Assembly (NCBI GenBank): GCA_049323615.1
Contig: JBMOPD010000050.1
Span: 1-49,250, forward strand
Length of the DNA: 49,250 bases
From: JBMOPD01 sp049323615
Lineage (GTDB): Bacteria; Bacillota; Desulfotomaculia; Desulfotomaculales; Desulfocucumaceae
Direction: 5' to 3'
Shown here one piece after another: positions 16,543 through 25,220 of this stretch (positions are counted from its first letter, which is position 1; the number at the start of each line of letters is the position of its first letter). The notes beneath the pieces were generated by a model. The model had not been told where the DNA came from. It saw nothing but the letters and a program-made list of their open reading frames with translations, and made no database searches. Made by a program: the position numbers and the translations under genes.

Positions 16543-18345
16543 ATGAGCGGTGTCACATGGGTTTGGATCCTGCTGGGTCTCTATATAGTATACTGCCTGT
16601 ACTTTGGCCTGGAAGGCGCCATAAAATCCAAGACAACCAGTGATTACGCCGTTGCCGGCAGGCAGGTGCCCATGATCGCCTACCTGTTGGCGGCTACTGC
16701 CGCCTCTTTCAGCGGCTGGACATTCGTGGGCCACCCCGGTTCCATCTGGCTGGCCGGCCTGGCCTACGCCTTTTGCTCGTTTTACGTGCTCACCATTCCC
16801 ATCACCGGCACATTCTTCGCCAAGCGGACCTGGCTTTTGGGAAAACGCTACGGCTTTATAACCCCGGGGGACATGTACGCTTATTATTTCGGCAACGAGG
16901 GCGTGCGCTGGCTGGTGGTAATAGCGGCTTTCCTGTATTCCACCTTTTACTCCGCCGTTCAATTCATGGCCGCCGGCGCGCTCTTCCAGTGGGTAACCGG
17001 ATTCCCCTTTAAACTGGGCGCCATCTTCCTGGCCGCCATAGTGCTTTTCTACGTGGCCGCAGGCGGCATGCGCGCCAGCTCATGGGTGGGCGCCATGCAG
17101 TGCATATTTCTCGTCCTGGGCATAATTGTCCTGGGTGTTTTTGTTCTTTATCATTTTGGGGGCTGGAGCGTCTTCAGCGCCAAGCTGGCCACCCTGCCCA
17201 AGAAATACCTGGAAATCCCCTCGGTGATAGAGTTCACCACCGGGAAAACCATCTGGACCGGCGTAATGATCCTTACCTACCTGTTCTCCCTGATGGGCAT
17301 TCAGTCCTCCCCGGCCTTCACCATGTGGGCCTTTGCCAACAAAAACCCCCGTCCCTTCCCCTGGCAGCAGGCCTTTGCCTCCACCTGGCTGGTGGGCTTC
17401 GCCCTTTTCTTCTTCTCCGCCTTCCAGGGATTAGGCGGAATATTCCTCACTGATACGCTCAAAATAGCCAAGGACTCCGATGTGGTGCCCAAACTCATGC
17501 AGGAATTCGTACCGGGCATCTGGCTCGGGATCGTGTTCATCGGCGCCATCGCCGCCATGCACTCCACCGCCGCCCCCTACGTCGGAACAGGGTCCACCAT
17601 CATCTGCCGGGACGTTTATTTCCGCTACATCCGCCCCGGCGCCGGCCATGCCGAACAGATCTGGACCTCCCGGCTGCTGGCGGTGGCCATCACAGTGGCG
17701 GCCCTTCTGGTCGGCTTCACCTCGGCGGACGCCCTGGTGATGCTGGGGGCGCTGGCCACAGCCTTCGGTTTTATCATGTACCTGCCCCTGCTGGGAGTCA
17801 TCTGGGGCTTCAGGTATCCGGGCATAGGCGTCTTTCTCGGCATCCTGGCCGGAATAGTGGCAGTGTATTTAACTTACGGGGTATGGAGGTACCCGCTCAC
17901 AATCCACTCCGCCGGCTGGGGGATTTTCGCGGCCCTGGCCGTGGCCTACCTGTGCCGCGGGCTGGGAGTGAAGGATACGCCGGAAATCAGGGAGCGTCAA
18001 AAAGAGATGCGGGAGTGGCTGCAAAGCATCGATTCTCCCACTCCTTCCCAGAAGAGGTGGCGCAGCGCCCTTAAAGTTATTGTACCGCTGTGGTACCTTT
18101 CGGCCATCGGCCCCCTGGCCCTGATCGGCAACAAAGCCTTCTCCTTTGCGGGCTTCCCAGCCCTTTGGTCCTGGCAGATCGTCTGGTGGCTGCTGGGAAT
18201 GGTCATGATGTGGGCGCTGTGCTTCAAGGCCGGGATGGCCACCGTAACCGACGAACAGATCGCCCGGGCCGACAAAGAGCTGAATATTGTTGTGGACGAA
18301 GTGCTCACTCCCGGCAAACCTATCAAGCCGGCCTTTAAAAGCTAG
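16543..18345 (+). CDS. Sodium:solute symporter, probable acetate/short-chain acid importer
   Basis: 600 residues with about 13-15 membrane segments, longer than usual because of a C-terminal extension holding two more hydrophobic stretches (about 510-570) and a charged tail. SSS family features: SDYAVAGRQVPMIAYLLAATAASFSGWTFVG near the start, and YVAAGGMRASSWVGAMQ. The ATG has GGGGTG upstream. It is flanked by two acetyl-CoA-synthetase-type genes and followed by a tiny membrane peptide, so uptake of acetate or another short acid is likely but not proven. Its promoter and operators match those of acs. Confidence 0.88.
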   Translation: MSGVTWVWILLGLYIVYCLYFGLEGAIKSKTTSDYAVAGRQVPMIAYLLAATAASFSGWTFVGHPGSIWLAGLAYAFCSFYVLTIPITGTFFAKRTWLLGKRYGFITPGDMYAYYFGNEGVRWLVVIAAFLYSTFYSAVQFMAAGALFQWVTGFPFKLGAIFLAAIVLFYVAAGGMRASSWVGAMQCIFLVLGIIVLGVFVLYHFGGWSVFSAKLATLPKKYLEIPSVIEFTTGKTIWTGVMILTYLFSLMGIQSSPAFTMWAFANKNPRPFPWQQAFASTWLVGFALFFFSAFQGLGGIFLTDTLKIAKDSDVVPKLMQEFVPGIWLGIVFIGAIAAMHSTAAPYVGTGSTIICRDVYFRYIRPGAGHAEQIWTSRLLAVAITVAALLVGFTSADALVMLGALATAFGFIMYLPLLGVIWGFRYPGIGVFLGILAGIVAVYLTYGVWRYPLTIHSAGWGIFAALAVAYLCRGLGVKDTPEIRERQKEMREWLQSIDSPTPSQKRWRSALKVIVPLWYLSAIGPLALIGNKAFSFAGFPALWSWQIVWWLLGMVMMWALCFKAGMATVTDEQIARADKELNIVVDEVLTPGKPIKPAFKS

Positions 18346-18378
18346 AGATGGACGTTGTGTAAAGGGGGGTAAATAATT

Positions 18379-18465
18379 ATGGCCAGTGAAGATATCACCT
18401 TGATTGTTCTCCTCGGTTTCACTATCCTGTTCGTATTTTCCATGGGAGCCGGGCTGTTCGGATAA
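18379..18465 (+). CDS. 28-residue single-pass membrane peptide, symporter small accessory protein
   Basis: ATG at 18379 with an AAGGGGGG site, 28 codons, ending 34 bases before the AT-rich acs promoter region. The peptide is MASEDIT followed by about 17 hydrophobic residues and GAGLFG, one transmembrane helix. It follows the symporter by 33 bases. Very small proteins in this position behind SSS symporters are annotated elsewhere as symporter small accessory proteins (from memory). Too short for most gene finders. Confidence 0.65.
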   Translation: MASEDITLIVLLGFTILFVFSMGAGLFG

Positions 18466-18614
18466 CAATCGGCCCTAAAGCACATCTGCAATTTTACTAT
18501 AATCGGGTAGAGATGGACTTAACAAGCCGCAACTACCCAATTTTTTTAATCTAAACCATTGAACCCGCCCCAGTGTCAGACAAACTCAAAATATTGCCAC
18601 TAGGCAGAAATGTA

Positions 18615-18643
18615 TTAACTTTCGCACACCAATAAGTTATAAA
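18615..18643 (+). promoter_or_regulatory. Promoter of acs
   Basis: TTAACT, 17 bases, TATAAA, the same arrangement as the symporter promoter at 16225; TATTAACT and TATAAAT are 25 bases apart in both. Confidence 0.65.
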
Positions 18644-18662
18644 TAATGAAACGACGTTTTTC
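18644..18662. promoter_or_regulatory. IclR-type operator candidate 3
   Basis: TAATGAAACGACGTTTTTC overlaps the end of the -10 box and the likely transcription start of acs, the position of a repressor site. The AATGAAAC half site is the one known for KdgR-type IclR proteins. Confidence 0.65.
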
Positions 18663-18719
18663 AATATGAGACACAGGTGATGAACAATATAAAAAATAAT
18701 AAAAAGGAGGTTTGGCACT

Positions 18720-20753
18720 TTGTCAGAAAAGGAAAACGGTAGCGGAGCCCACTATGCAGTACACTGGCAGGAGGAAGAATATATTTACCCGCCTGCCGAA
18801 TTTATCGGCCAGGCTAACATGACTGATCCCGGTGTATTTGAACGGTTCAGCCTGGAGAAATTCCCGGAATGCTTCAAAGAATTTGCCGATTTACTTGACT
18901 GGGATCAGTACTGGCACACCACGCTGGACACCAGCGACGCCCCTTGCTGGAAATGGTTTGTGGGCGGAAAACTAAACGCCAGTTATAACTGTGTTGACCG
19001 GCACCTGGCCAAGTATAAAAATAAAACAGCCATCCATTTTGTCCCGGAACCCGAGAACGAACCAATTGTACACATGACTTACCAGGAACTATACAGAAGA
19101 GTGAATGAGACGGCTGCGGTTCTCAGGGATTTTTGCGGACTAAAAGCAGGCGACCGGGTCACCCTGCACTTGCCGATGACTCCGGAACTGCCTATAACCA
19201 TGCTTGCCTGTGCCCGGCTGGGGATAATCCACTCCCAGGTGTTTGCAGGATTCAGCGGCCAGGCTTGCGGTGAAAGGATATGGGATTCCGGGAGCAGCGT
19301 GTTGATCACCATGGATGGCTATTACCGGAACGGCAAACTGCTTGATCACAAATCCGTCGGGGATGTGGCCGCCGAGGTGGCTAAAAAAGAAGGCCAGGAT
19401 GTTGAGAAGATGATCATCTGGCAGCGCTATCCCGGAAAGTACTCTTCCTCTGCTCCTTTAATCGAGGGCCGGGATTACTTTATGAACGACCTCCTGAAAA
19501 AATATGTCAGAACAACGGTGGAGCCCGTGTCCATGCCGGCCGAAGGCATTCTCTTTCTCATGTACACCAGCGGGTCGACGGGAAGGCCCAAGGGTGTGCA
19601 GCACAGCATAGGCGGATACCTGGCCTATGTGGCCTGGATGTCAAAGGTTATCCAGGACATTCATCCCGAGGATGTTTACTGGTGCATGGCAGACATCGGT
19701 TGGATTACCGGCCATTCATTTATCGTATACGGACCCCTGGCTGTTGCCGCCAGTACGGTAATTTACGAAGGGCTGCCCACCTACCCGGACGCCGGGCGGG
19801 TTTGGAGAATCGCCGAGGAGTTGGACGTAAATATATTCCACACCTCGCCGACAGCGATCCGCGGGCTTAGAAAAGCGGGTCCGGATGAGCCGGCAAAGTA
19901 CAATTATAAATTCAAGCACATGACCACGGTGGGAGAACCCATTGAACCCGAGGTATGGAGATGGTACTACAACGTGGTCGGCAAAGGAAAGGCGGCCATC
20001 GTTGATACATGGTGGCAGACGGAAACCGGCGGTTTTCTCTGCAGCACCGTGCCGGCCCTCAGCCCCATGAAACCCGGCAGCGCCGGCCCGGGCGTGCCCG
20101 GTATTCACCCGGTGATTTTCGATAATGCGGGTAACGAGATTAAGCCGGGGGAAGGCAAGGCTGGTAACATTTGCATTAGAAATCCCTGGCCTGGACTAAT
20201 GCAAACCATTTGGAAAGACCGGGAACGCTATGTCTCTACCTATTTCGGGACGTACTGCAAAGACCCGAACAGCAAGGACTGGCGGGATTGGCCCTACATG
20301 GCAGGCGACGCGGCCGTGATGTCAGCTGACGGGTATGTGCGGATACTGGGCCGGGTAGACGATGTCATTAACGTGGCGGGACACCGGCTGGGCACCAAGG
20401 AGATCGAGTCTGCCGCCCTTACGGTCGAAGAAGTTGCTGAAGCGGCAGTTATAGCCGCCAAGGATGAGATTAAAGGCACGGTTCCCGATTTGTATGTCTC
20501 CCTTAAACCCGGCTTTAAGGCCAGTCGGGAACTGGCCGTCAAAATTTCCGGGGCTGTCTCGACAGTTGTGGGCAAGATCGCCAGGCCGAATAATGTTTAT
20601 ATTGTTCCCGATATGCCCAAGACCCGTTCCGGTAAGATTATGCGCCGCATCCTGGCAGCAATCTCCAACAGGACGGATGTAGGCGATGTTACATCGCTGT
20701 CAAACCCCGATGTTGTTGAACAAATTCGCAAGCAGGTGCAAGGATCGGCTTAA
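18720..20753 (+). CDS. acs: Acetyl-CoA synthetase (AMP-forming)
   Basis: 677 residues, slightly longer than the usual ~650. All landmarks are present: LMYTSGSTGRPKGVQH, VDTWWQTETGG, MAGDAAV, hinge GRVDDVINVAGHRLGTKEIES and the acetylatable lysine motif KTRSGKIMRR. It makes acetyl-CoA from acetate, ATP and CoA through acetyl-AMP in the cytoplasm. Start is TTG at 18720 with AAGGAGG nine bases upstream. Transcribed from its own promoter with an IclR-like operator; a terminator follows. It differs from the ligase at 14270 by having the intact GHR loop. Confidence 0.95.
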   Translation: MSEKENGSGAHYAVHWQEEEYIYPPAEFIGQANMTDPGVFERFSLEKFPECFKEFADLLDWDQYWHTTLDTSDAPCWKWFVGGKLNASYNCVDRHLAKYKNKTAIHFVPEPENEPIVHMTYQELYRRVNETAAVLRDFCGLKAGDRVTLHLPMTPELPITMLACARLGIIHSQVFAGFSGQACGERIWDSGSSVLITMDGYYRNGKLLDHKSVGDVAAEVAKKEGQDVEKMIIWQRYPGKYSSSAPLIEGRDYFMNDLLKKYVRTTVEPVSMPAEGILFLMYTSGSTGRPKGVQHSIGGYLAYVAWMSKVIQDIHPEDVYWCMADIGWITGHSFIVYGPLAVAASTVIYEGLPTYPDAGRVWRIAEELDVNIFHTSPTAIRGLRKAGPDEPAKYNYKFKHMTTVGEPIEPEVWRWYYNVVGKGKAAIVDTWWQTETGGFLCSTVPALSPMKPGSAGPGVPGIHPVIFDNAGNEIKPGEGKAGNICIRNPWPGLMQTIWKDRERYVSTYFGTYCKDPNSKDWRDWPYMAGDAAVMSADGYVRILGRVDDVINVAGHRLGTKEIESAALTVEEVAEAAVIAAKDEIKGTVPDLYVSLKPGFKASRELAVKISGAVSTVVGKIARPNNVYIVPDMPKTRSGKIMRRILAAISNRTDVGDVTSLSNPDVVEQIRKQVQGSA

Positions 20754-20772
20754 TTAATTAATCAACTTCTTT

Positions 20773-20800
20773 CACCGGAGGCTTATGCCTCCGGTAATTT
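20773..20800 (+). terminator. Intrinsic terminator of acs
   Basis: ACCGGAGGC / GCCTCCGGT stem with a 4-nt loop, then AATTTTTT. Confidence 0.85.
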
Positions 20801-20882
20801 TTTCCCACCCGGAGAAGGCATATAACTATATTTCGTGGTATCATAAAGTCAACCCGACAAAAACATCGAAGGGTGGATTTTC

Positions 20883-21734
20883 ATGTTAAGGACGGTTCTG
20901 TTTTCCCCGGCCAACGACCTCAAAAAGGCAGGCAGGGCGATGGCCTCGGGGGCCGACGCCGTGACACTGGACCTGGAGGATGCGGTGGCCTACAGCCAGA
21001 AAGATACCGCCAGGGAATTGCTGAAGGAAATACTGCGCCAGCCCCCTCCGGTTAAACTCTTCGTCAGGATAAACTCCGCCGGCTCCAAATACATCCTGGA
21101 CGACCTCAATGCGGTGGTGGGGCTGCCGGTGGACGGGCTGATGGTGGCCAAGGCCGAATCATCGGGGGATATTTTAAAAATTGGCTGGCTGTTGGGCCTG
21201 ATGGAGGAAAAAAAGGGCCTACCTCCCGGAAAAACCAGGCTGATACCCTTTATTGAAAGCCCCGGCGGGATTTTAAGGGCCGCGGAAATCGCCTCCTGCT
21301 CCCCCCGGGTTATGGCCCTGGCCTTTGGCGGAGTCGACTTCTCCCAGGAACTGGGGTTGAGGTATCCGGCCGAAAGCGACGGGCTGTTTTTGGCCCGCAG
21401 CCAGCTGGTCCTCGCCTCCAGGTACGCCGGCATAGATCCTCCCCTGGACACTGTGTTTCCCGATATTCGCAATGTGGAAAAACTGGAGTCCGAGGCTGCC
21501 ACAGCCAGAAAGCTTGGCTTCCGGGGCAAGCTGGTAATCCACCCGGCCCAGGTGGAGCCGGTCAACCGGATCTTCTCCCCCACCCCGGAAGAAATCACTT
21601 ACGCCCGCAAGGTGGTAGCCGCCTTTGACGAGGCCGAGCATTCAGGCACCGCCGTCATCCAGGTGGATGGAAAGATGGTGGAGTACCCCATTTACAGGCG
21701 GGCCAAAGAACTGCTGGCGCTCTACGACAGGTGA
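20883..21734 (+). CDS. CitE-like CoA-ester lyase (HpcH/HpaI aldolase fold)
   Basis: 283 residues, the usual length for CitE / malyl-CoA lyase-like proteins. Seen: LFSPANDLKKAGRAMASGADAVTLDLEDAV near the start, the magnesium and substrate residues in RINSAGS, IPFIESPGGILRA and FGGVDFSQELG, and KLVIHPAQVEPVN near residue 215. The family cleaves citryl-CoA, malyl-CoA, methylmalyl-CoA or citramalyl-CoA. No citD or citF neighbour exists, so it is not a citrate lyase subunit; a stand-alone malyl/citramalyl-CoA lyase is the better guess. GGGTGG site before the ATG. It converges on the next gene with two bases between stop codons. Confidence 0.85.
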   Translation: MLRTVLFSPANDLKKAGRAMASGADAVTLDLEDAVAYSQKDTARELLKEILRQPPPVKLFVRINSAGSKYILDDLNAVVGLPVDGLMVAKAESSGDILKIGWLLGLMEEKKGLPPGKTRLIPFIESPGGILRAAEIASCSPRVMALAFGGVDFSQELGLRYPAESDGLFLARSQLVLASRYAGIDPPLDTVFPDIRNVEKLESEAATARKLGFRGKLVIHPAQVEPVNRIFSPTPEEITYARKVVAAFDEAEHSGTAVIQVDGKMVEYPIYRRAKELLALYDR

Positions 21735-21736
21735 AA

Positions 21737-22846
21737 TTAAGGCGCCTCTTCTATTTTTATTCCCCGCCGGGCCAGTTCCTCGAAGAAAGGAACGGGATCA
21801 AAGCAGCCCTCTGGCGCATAAACCCCCGGCGGAACGGTAACCTGGCCCCTTAGGAACATAAGGGCGGCAATGGCCGGTGGAATCCCCGTCAACCTTTCCA
21901 TGCTGTCCGCCGAACAGTAACTTTTAGTGATCTTCTTGCCGTCCTTCAGCCCGGTTACGTCAACCCTTATCCCGGAAACCGGAGGGGCTGACGCCCCGCC
22001 AAAGTTGCTCAGGATGGGCAGCAGGGGTTGCATGAAATCCGCCAGGGCGGTGAATTTTTCCTCGCTGTTAAGCATTTCCAGGGTAATCAGCAGCTTTGTC
22101 AGCTGGTTTATGTCGGCGGGCAGAAGGTACCCCCTCAGGGTGACATTTCTTACCCCGTCAATAAAACGGGGTATGGTGACCGGCTCCGGATGCCCGCAGA
22201 AATAAGCCGGGACGGTTCCGATGGGGGCCGGGAAAGTGACGTTCTTTACCCCGCTCAGGGCCGGCACATCCACCCATTCGCAGTTGTTGTACATCGGTGT
22301 GTTTCTTGTCACGGCGTGAAAGACATGTTTAATCACCGCTATCCCTTCACTGTCCGAAGCGCTTCCCACCCACGTCATGTCGATATCCTCGGCCACATCC
22401 ATTTGTCCAGCCGCGTAGGCCGCCAGCAGGTTGCTGATGCCGGGAGTCCAGCCCACTCCGATAATGAGGATGACATTCTTTCTCCGGGCCATGGCGTCCA
22501 GTGACAGAAGCGCCATGGTGGCGTCGTCATCGTCGCAGATATCAATGTAACTGACCCCGGCCTGGATGGCCGCCGAGGCAATTTTAAAGGCGTACTTGTA
22601 AAAAGGCCCGATACAGTTTACGGCCAGGTTTTTCCCGGCCAGTGCAGCCTGCAGGGAATCCATGTCATTGGCGTCCACAAATACCGCGCTCACTTCACCC
22701 CCCAGTTCCCCCGCCAGCTTTTTGGCCCTGTCAACGCGGTAATCCGCCACCGTCACATGAACTTCCCTGCTCCCGTGCAGTTCCCTGACCACCCGGCTGC
22801 CCATGTCGCCTGCGCCCCCCAGAACCACAATGTTTTTTAATAACAT
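21737..22846 (-). CDS. Saccharopine dehydrogenase-like NAD(P) oxidoreductase
   Basis: 369 residues. N-terminal Rossmann fold with VVLGGAGDMGSRVVREL, DYRVDRAKKLAGEL and the NCIGPFYKYAFKIASAAIQAGVSYIDICDD segment typical of the saccharopine dehydrogenase / homospermidine synthase-like group; the C-terminal domain is alpha/beta with no recognised signature. Most bacterial members do not make lysine and have unknown substrates. It is divergent from a TetR regulator across a gap with a perfect 9-bp dyad, so it is probably the regulator's target. Confidence 0.85.
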   Translation of the reverse strand: MLLKNIVVLGGAGDMGSRVVRELHGSREVHVTVADYRVDRAKKLAGELGGEVSAVFVDANDMDSLQAALAGKNLAVNCIGPFYKYAFKIASAAIQAGVSYIDICDDDDATMALLSLDAMARRKNVILIIGVGWTPGISNLLAAYAAGQMDVAEDIDMTWVGSASDSEGIAVIKHVFHAVTRNTPMYNNCEWVDVPALSGVKNVTFPAPIGTVPAYFCGHPEPVTIPRFIDGVRNVTLRGYLLPADINQLTKLLITLEMLNSEEKFTALADFMQPLLPILSNFGGASAPPVSGIRVDVTGLKDGKKITKSYCSADSMERLTGIPPAIAALMFLRGQVTVPPGVYAPEGCFDPVPFFEELARRGIKIEEAP

Positions 22847-22881
22847 TTGTCAAACCCCCCCTTTAAAAATCAACGGGAATT

Positions 22882-22901
22882 TCGGTCGGCTGGCCGACCG
22901 A
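22882..22901. promoter_or_regulatory. TetR-type operator candidate
   Basis: TCGGTCGGCTGGCCGACCGA: perfect 9-bp arms with a 2-base centre, 36 bases upstream of the saccharopine-dehydrogenase-like start and in the divergent gap with the TetR gene. Size and symmetry fit a TetR dimer site. Confidence 0.65.
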
Positions 22902-23040
22902 TTAATTAGATTATAACACTGCCGGGGGAATAATCAATACACTCTCAAAAATATTCTGACTACTTGGCCGGGTTGTCTTTTGAAAATTTTCCGGATAATA
23001 TTAAAAAGACAGACGTTATGGAGGTACTGGGGGGAAGGCC

Positions 23041-23601
23041 TTGCAGGAAAACAAGAAAAAAATTCTGAACAGCTCCATAAAGCTTTTTTCTGAAAAGGGC
23101 ATCTTTAAAACCACGCTGGGAGACATTGCCTCGGACGCCGGTATAAGCAAGGGCACACTTTTTTACTACTATCGCTCAAAGGATGAACTTTTATACGACA
23201 TCCTGGACATAAGCATAAACGAGATCACCGAGGTGGCCAAGGGTGTGGTCCGCCGGAACAAAAATGTGTCCAGTGGGGAAATAATACTGATGACCTTTAA
23301 AAGCCTGCTCAAGTATGATTTCCTTATGAAAATAAACTACTATCTGCTGCAGGAAGCCCTTTTGGAAAGCAAAACCATTTCCGACAAGTTCAGGCAAAAG
23401 TATGATGCCTGGCGAAGGGATATACAGGAGGTTTTTAATACCCTGGATGTGGATTCAGACCAGACCAGAACCGGAGCCCTTTCTTCAATAATACTGGCCT
23501 GCATCGACGGAATCTGCCTCCAGTACCTGCTGGATCCCCAGGCGCTAAATCTGGAGGAAATCTCCACCCAGCTGGCTGAAATGCTGCCCTTTAAACTGTA
23601 A
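23041..23601 (+). CDS. TetR/AcrR-family regulator
   Basis: 186 residues. The N-terminal HTH is clear: KKILNSSIKLFSEKGIFKTTLGDIA, then AGISKGTLFYYYRSKDEL. The C-terminal ligand-binding part is all helical with no assigned family; length and sequence resemble the YsiA/FadR-like subgroup that sees acyl-CoA, but this is weak. Start is TTG at 23041 after a GGGGGGAAGG stretch. Likely controls the divergent saccharopine-dehydrogenase-like gene and itself. Confidence 0.9.
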   Translation: MQENKKKILNSSIKLFSEKGIFKTTLGDIASDAGISKGTLFYYYRSKDELLYDILDISINEITEVAKGVVRRNKNVSSGEIILMTFKSLLKYDFLMKINYYLLQEALLESKTISDKFRQKYDAWRRDIQEVFNTLDVDSDQTRTGALSSIILACIDGICLQYLLDPQALNLEEISTQLAEMLPFKL

Positions 23602-23609
23602 AATATTAA

Positions 23610-23635
23610 AACCCGTCACTAGACTGTGACGGGTT
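23610..23635. terminator. Terminator between tetR and the zinc-ribbon gene
   Basis: AACCCGTCAC / GTGACGGGTT with a 6-nt loop. On the minus strand it is followed by TTTTAATATTTT, so it mainly ends the zinc-ribbon gene; it may serve both directions. Confidence 0.7.
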
Positions 23636-23642
23636 GCTAACT

Positions 23643-23939
23643 CTATGCGTAGCTTTTACTTTTACTGAAACAGTCCCAGCAATACACCGGGCGGTCTCCT
23701 GTGGGCTTGAATGGCACACTGGTCTCGGCACCGCACCTGGCGCACACCGCCGGATATTTTTCCCTCTGGCGGCCGCTCCCCTCTCCTCTTTCCCGATCCT
23801 TCCTCCTCCGGGCCGCGCGGCAGTCCAGACAGCGCAATGGCTCGTTGGCAAATCCCTTTTCGGCAAAAAACTCCTGCTCGGAAACTGTAAAAATGAACTC
23901 CCGGCCGCAATCCTTGCATACGAGAACTTTGTCCTGCAT
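23643..23939 (-). CDS. Zinc-ribbon protein
   Basis: 98 residues with two zinc-binding units: CKDCGREFIFTVSEQEFF followed by CLDC (about 8-42), the probable zinc-ribbon family typical of Firmicutes, and CARCGAETSVPF followed by CWDC (about 66-92). The middle is a basic RRRKDRERG linker. ATG 23939 has AGGAGG upstream; the longer frame to 24035 is not needed. Function unknown, likely nucleic-acid or protein binding. Confidence 0.85.
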   Translation of the reverse strand: MQDKVLVCKDCGREFIFTVSEQEFFAEKGFANEPLRCLDCRAARRRKDRERGEGSGRQREKYPAVCARCGAETSVPFKPTGDRPVYCWDCFSKSKSYA

Positions 23940-24164
23940 TAGAGAAACCTCCTCAGTTCGATTAGCCCAAATGGTTAAGGGAATCCCGGTTTCTACCTTT
24001 CCCCCCACCACTGAACCGAGCAGGAGGCAAAACAAGAATCCTCTTCCTGAGCTGTTTAAAATTATTATACCTCAACCTAAAAAAATGGGAAGTATATAAG
24101 TAATTTTTTTACTAAAAGAATAACTTTTATCTCTTTTATTCATTATATCCAAAGGGGTGATCAG

Positions 24165-24317
24165 GTGGATAAAGACAAAAATATCGTAAAGGAAAGTCCG
24201 CCGGTGGCAGCCGGAAATTATGATTTCCTGGAAGAAAATGCCACCAGAAAAGAGAAGAAAAAGGGAGACTTTACCAGAGTAACGCGGCTTGCCTTTGATG
24301 AGGTGGACCCCAGTTAA
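24165..24317 (+). CDS. Small charged protein, 50 residues
   Basis: GTG start with AGGGGTGA a few bases upstream. The product is hydrophilic and charged (NATRKEKKKGDFTRVTRL) with no cysteine or membrane segment. It lies alone in a 665-base region between convergent and divergent genes and is followed by a strong hairpin terminator at 24399, which supports a real transcript. No family recognised. Confidence 0.45.
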   Translation: MDKDKNIVKESPPVAAGNYDFLEENATRKEKKKGDFTRVTRLAFDEVDPS

Positions 24318-24398
24318 AGCCCTGCCCAAAAAGGCCGCCATATGCCGCCCATTCCGGCCTATCTGTCAAATACCGGCAGCTGACGGCCGGGATACTGT

Positions 24399-24440
24399 TT
24401 TAACCCCGCAGCCATTGGTTATAAATGCGGGGTTAAATTT
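24399..24440. terminator. Intrinsic terminator
   Basis: 12-bp stem TTTAACCCCGCA / TGCGGGGTTAAA with a 15-base loop and a following run of T. The rest of the gap 24318-24604 holds no clear gene. Confidence 0.7.
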
Positions 24441-24604
24441 TTTCAATCTGTTCAACAACAGGTTGGCCCCGGCAAAATTACCTCTTAAGTCCGGCACGCT
24501 CCCGTTCGGCATATAGTATAATTTTTGCTTATTGAAAATATAAAACATAGCGATTTAACTTTTATTTTTTAACATGCTAGAATACAATCATAAAAGACTG
24601 TTTA

Positions 24605-25165
24605 ATGTCGGCGATGGGAATGATAGCCATGATGTTAAACCAAATCCTGGCAATTAAAAAAACAGGTAAATTTACAAGCACCATTGAACTTTTAAAAGAT
24701 AAAGACCTTCAGGAAGCGTTATACGAGTTGGCGCGGTACATTTCAAAGGCCACCGGATTTAAAGTCATGGCCAACATTTACGAAGGTATCGGCCTGAATG
24801 GCAGAAAGTCGATCTATTGCGATTTCGAAGGCATGGATATTCCTTTCAGGCTGTACCTTGAGATTATAACCAGCATTAAACGTGGCCCGGACCTGTTTAT
24901 TATAGATTTCAACCTGCCCGGGGAAATGAGGGGACAGGGACTGGGTTCCAGAATAATCTGCCACCTTTTAGGTATTGTCTCTACTTTCGGCGTAAAAAAA
25001 ATAACATTAAACCCTGTAAACAGCAGGGCGGCAAATTTCTGGACTAAATTCGGTTTTAAAAAAGTAACCGGTAAAAAGCTAATGGTACTGGATTTGAGAA
25101 AATCCCGCCACGTTGCCCAGTGTACCCTGCTGCTTTTCAACAGCCTTAGGCGTTTGACGGCGTAA
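24605..25165 (+). CDS. GNAT-like N-acetyltransferase
   Basis: 186 residues. The C-terminal half has the acetyl-CoA binding motif A in GEMRGQGLGSRIICHLLGIVSTFGVKKITL (about 103-135) and the usual end ANFWTKFGFKKV. The N-terminal half is helical and not recognised. Several ATG codons crowd the start (24605 to 24632) and none has a good ribosome site, so the N-terminus is uncertain. Substrate unknown. A bidirectional terminator follows. Confidence 0.7.
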   Translation: MSAMGMIAMMLNQILAIKKTGKFTSTIELLKDKDLQEALYELARYISKATGFKVMANIYEGIGLNGRKSIYCDFEGMDIPFRLYLEIITSIKRGPDLFIIDFNLPGEMRGQGLGSRIICHLLGIVSTFGVKKITLNPVNSRAANFWTKFGFKKVTGKKLMVLDLRKSRHVAQCTLLLFNSLRRLTA

Positions 25166-25170
25166 GCAGA

Positions 25171-25196
25171 AAAAACCTGCCCGCAGGCAGGTTTTT
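25171..25196. terminator. Bidirectional intrinsic terminator
   Basis: AAAAACCTGCC / GGCAGGTTTTT with a 4-nt loop between the convergent GNAT and DUF169 genes. Confidence 0.85.
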
Positions 25197-25220
25197 CGAT
25201 AAGCATTATTTTGGTGAACC

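Noticed and set aside
18713..18730. Sigma-54 promoter (TGGCAC) before acs
   Set aside because: No TTGC at the required spacing, and it overlaps the start codon.
20883..21734. Citrate lyase beta subunit (citE)
   Set aside because: No citD, citF, citC or citG nearby; kept as CitE-like lyase only.
24366..24548. 60-residue minus-strand ORF
   Set aside because: Runs through the terminator hairpin and lacks a ribosome site.
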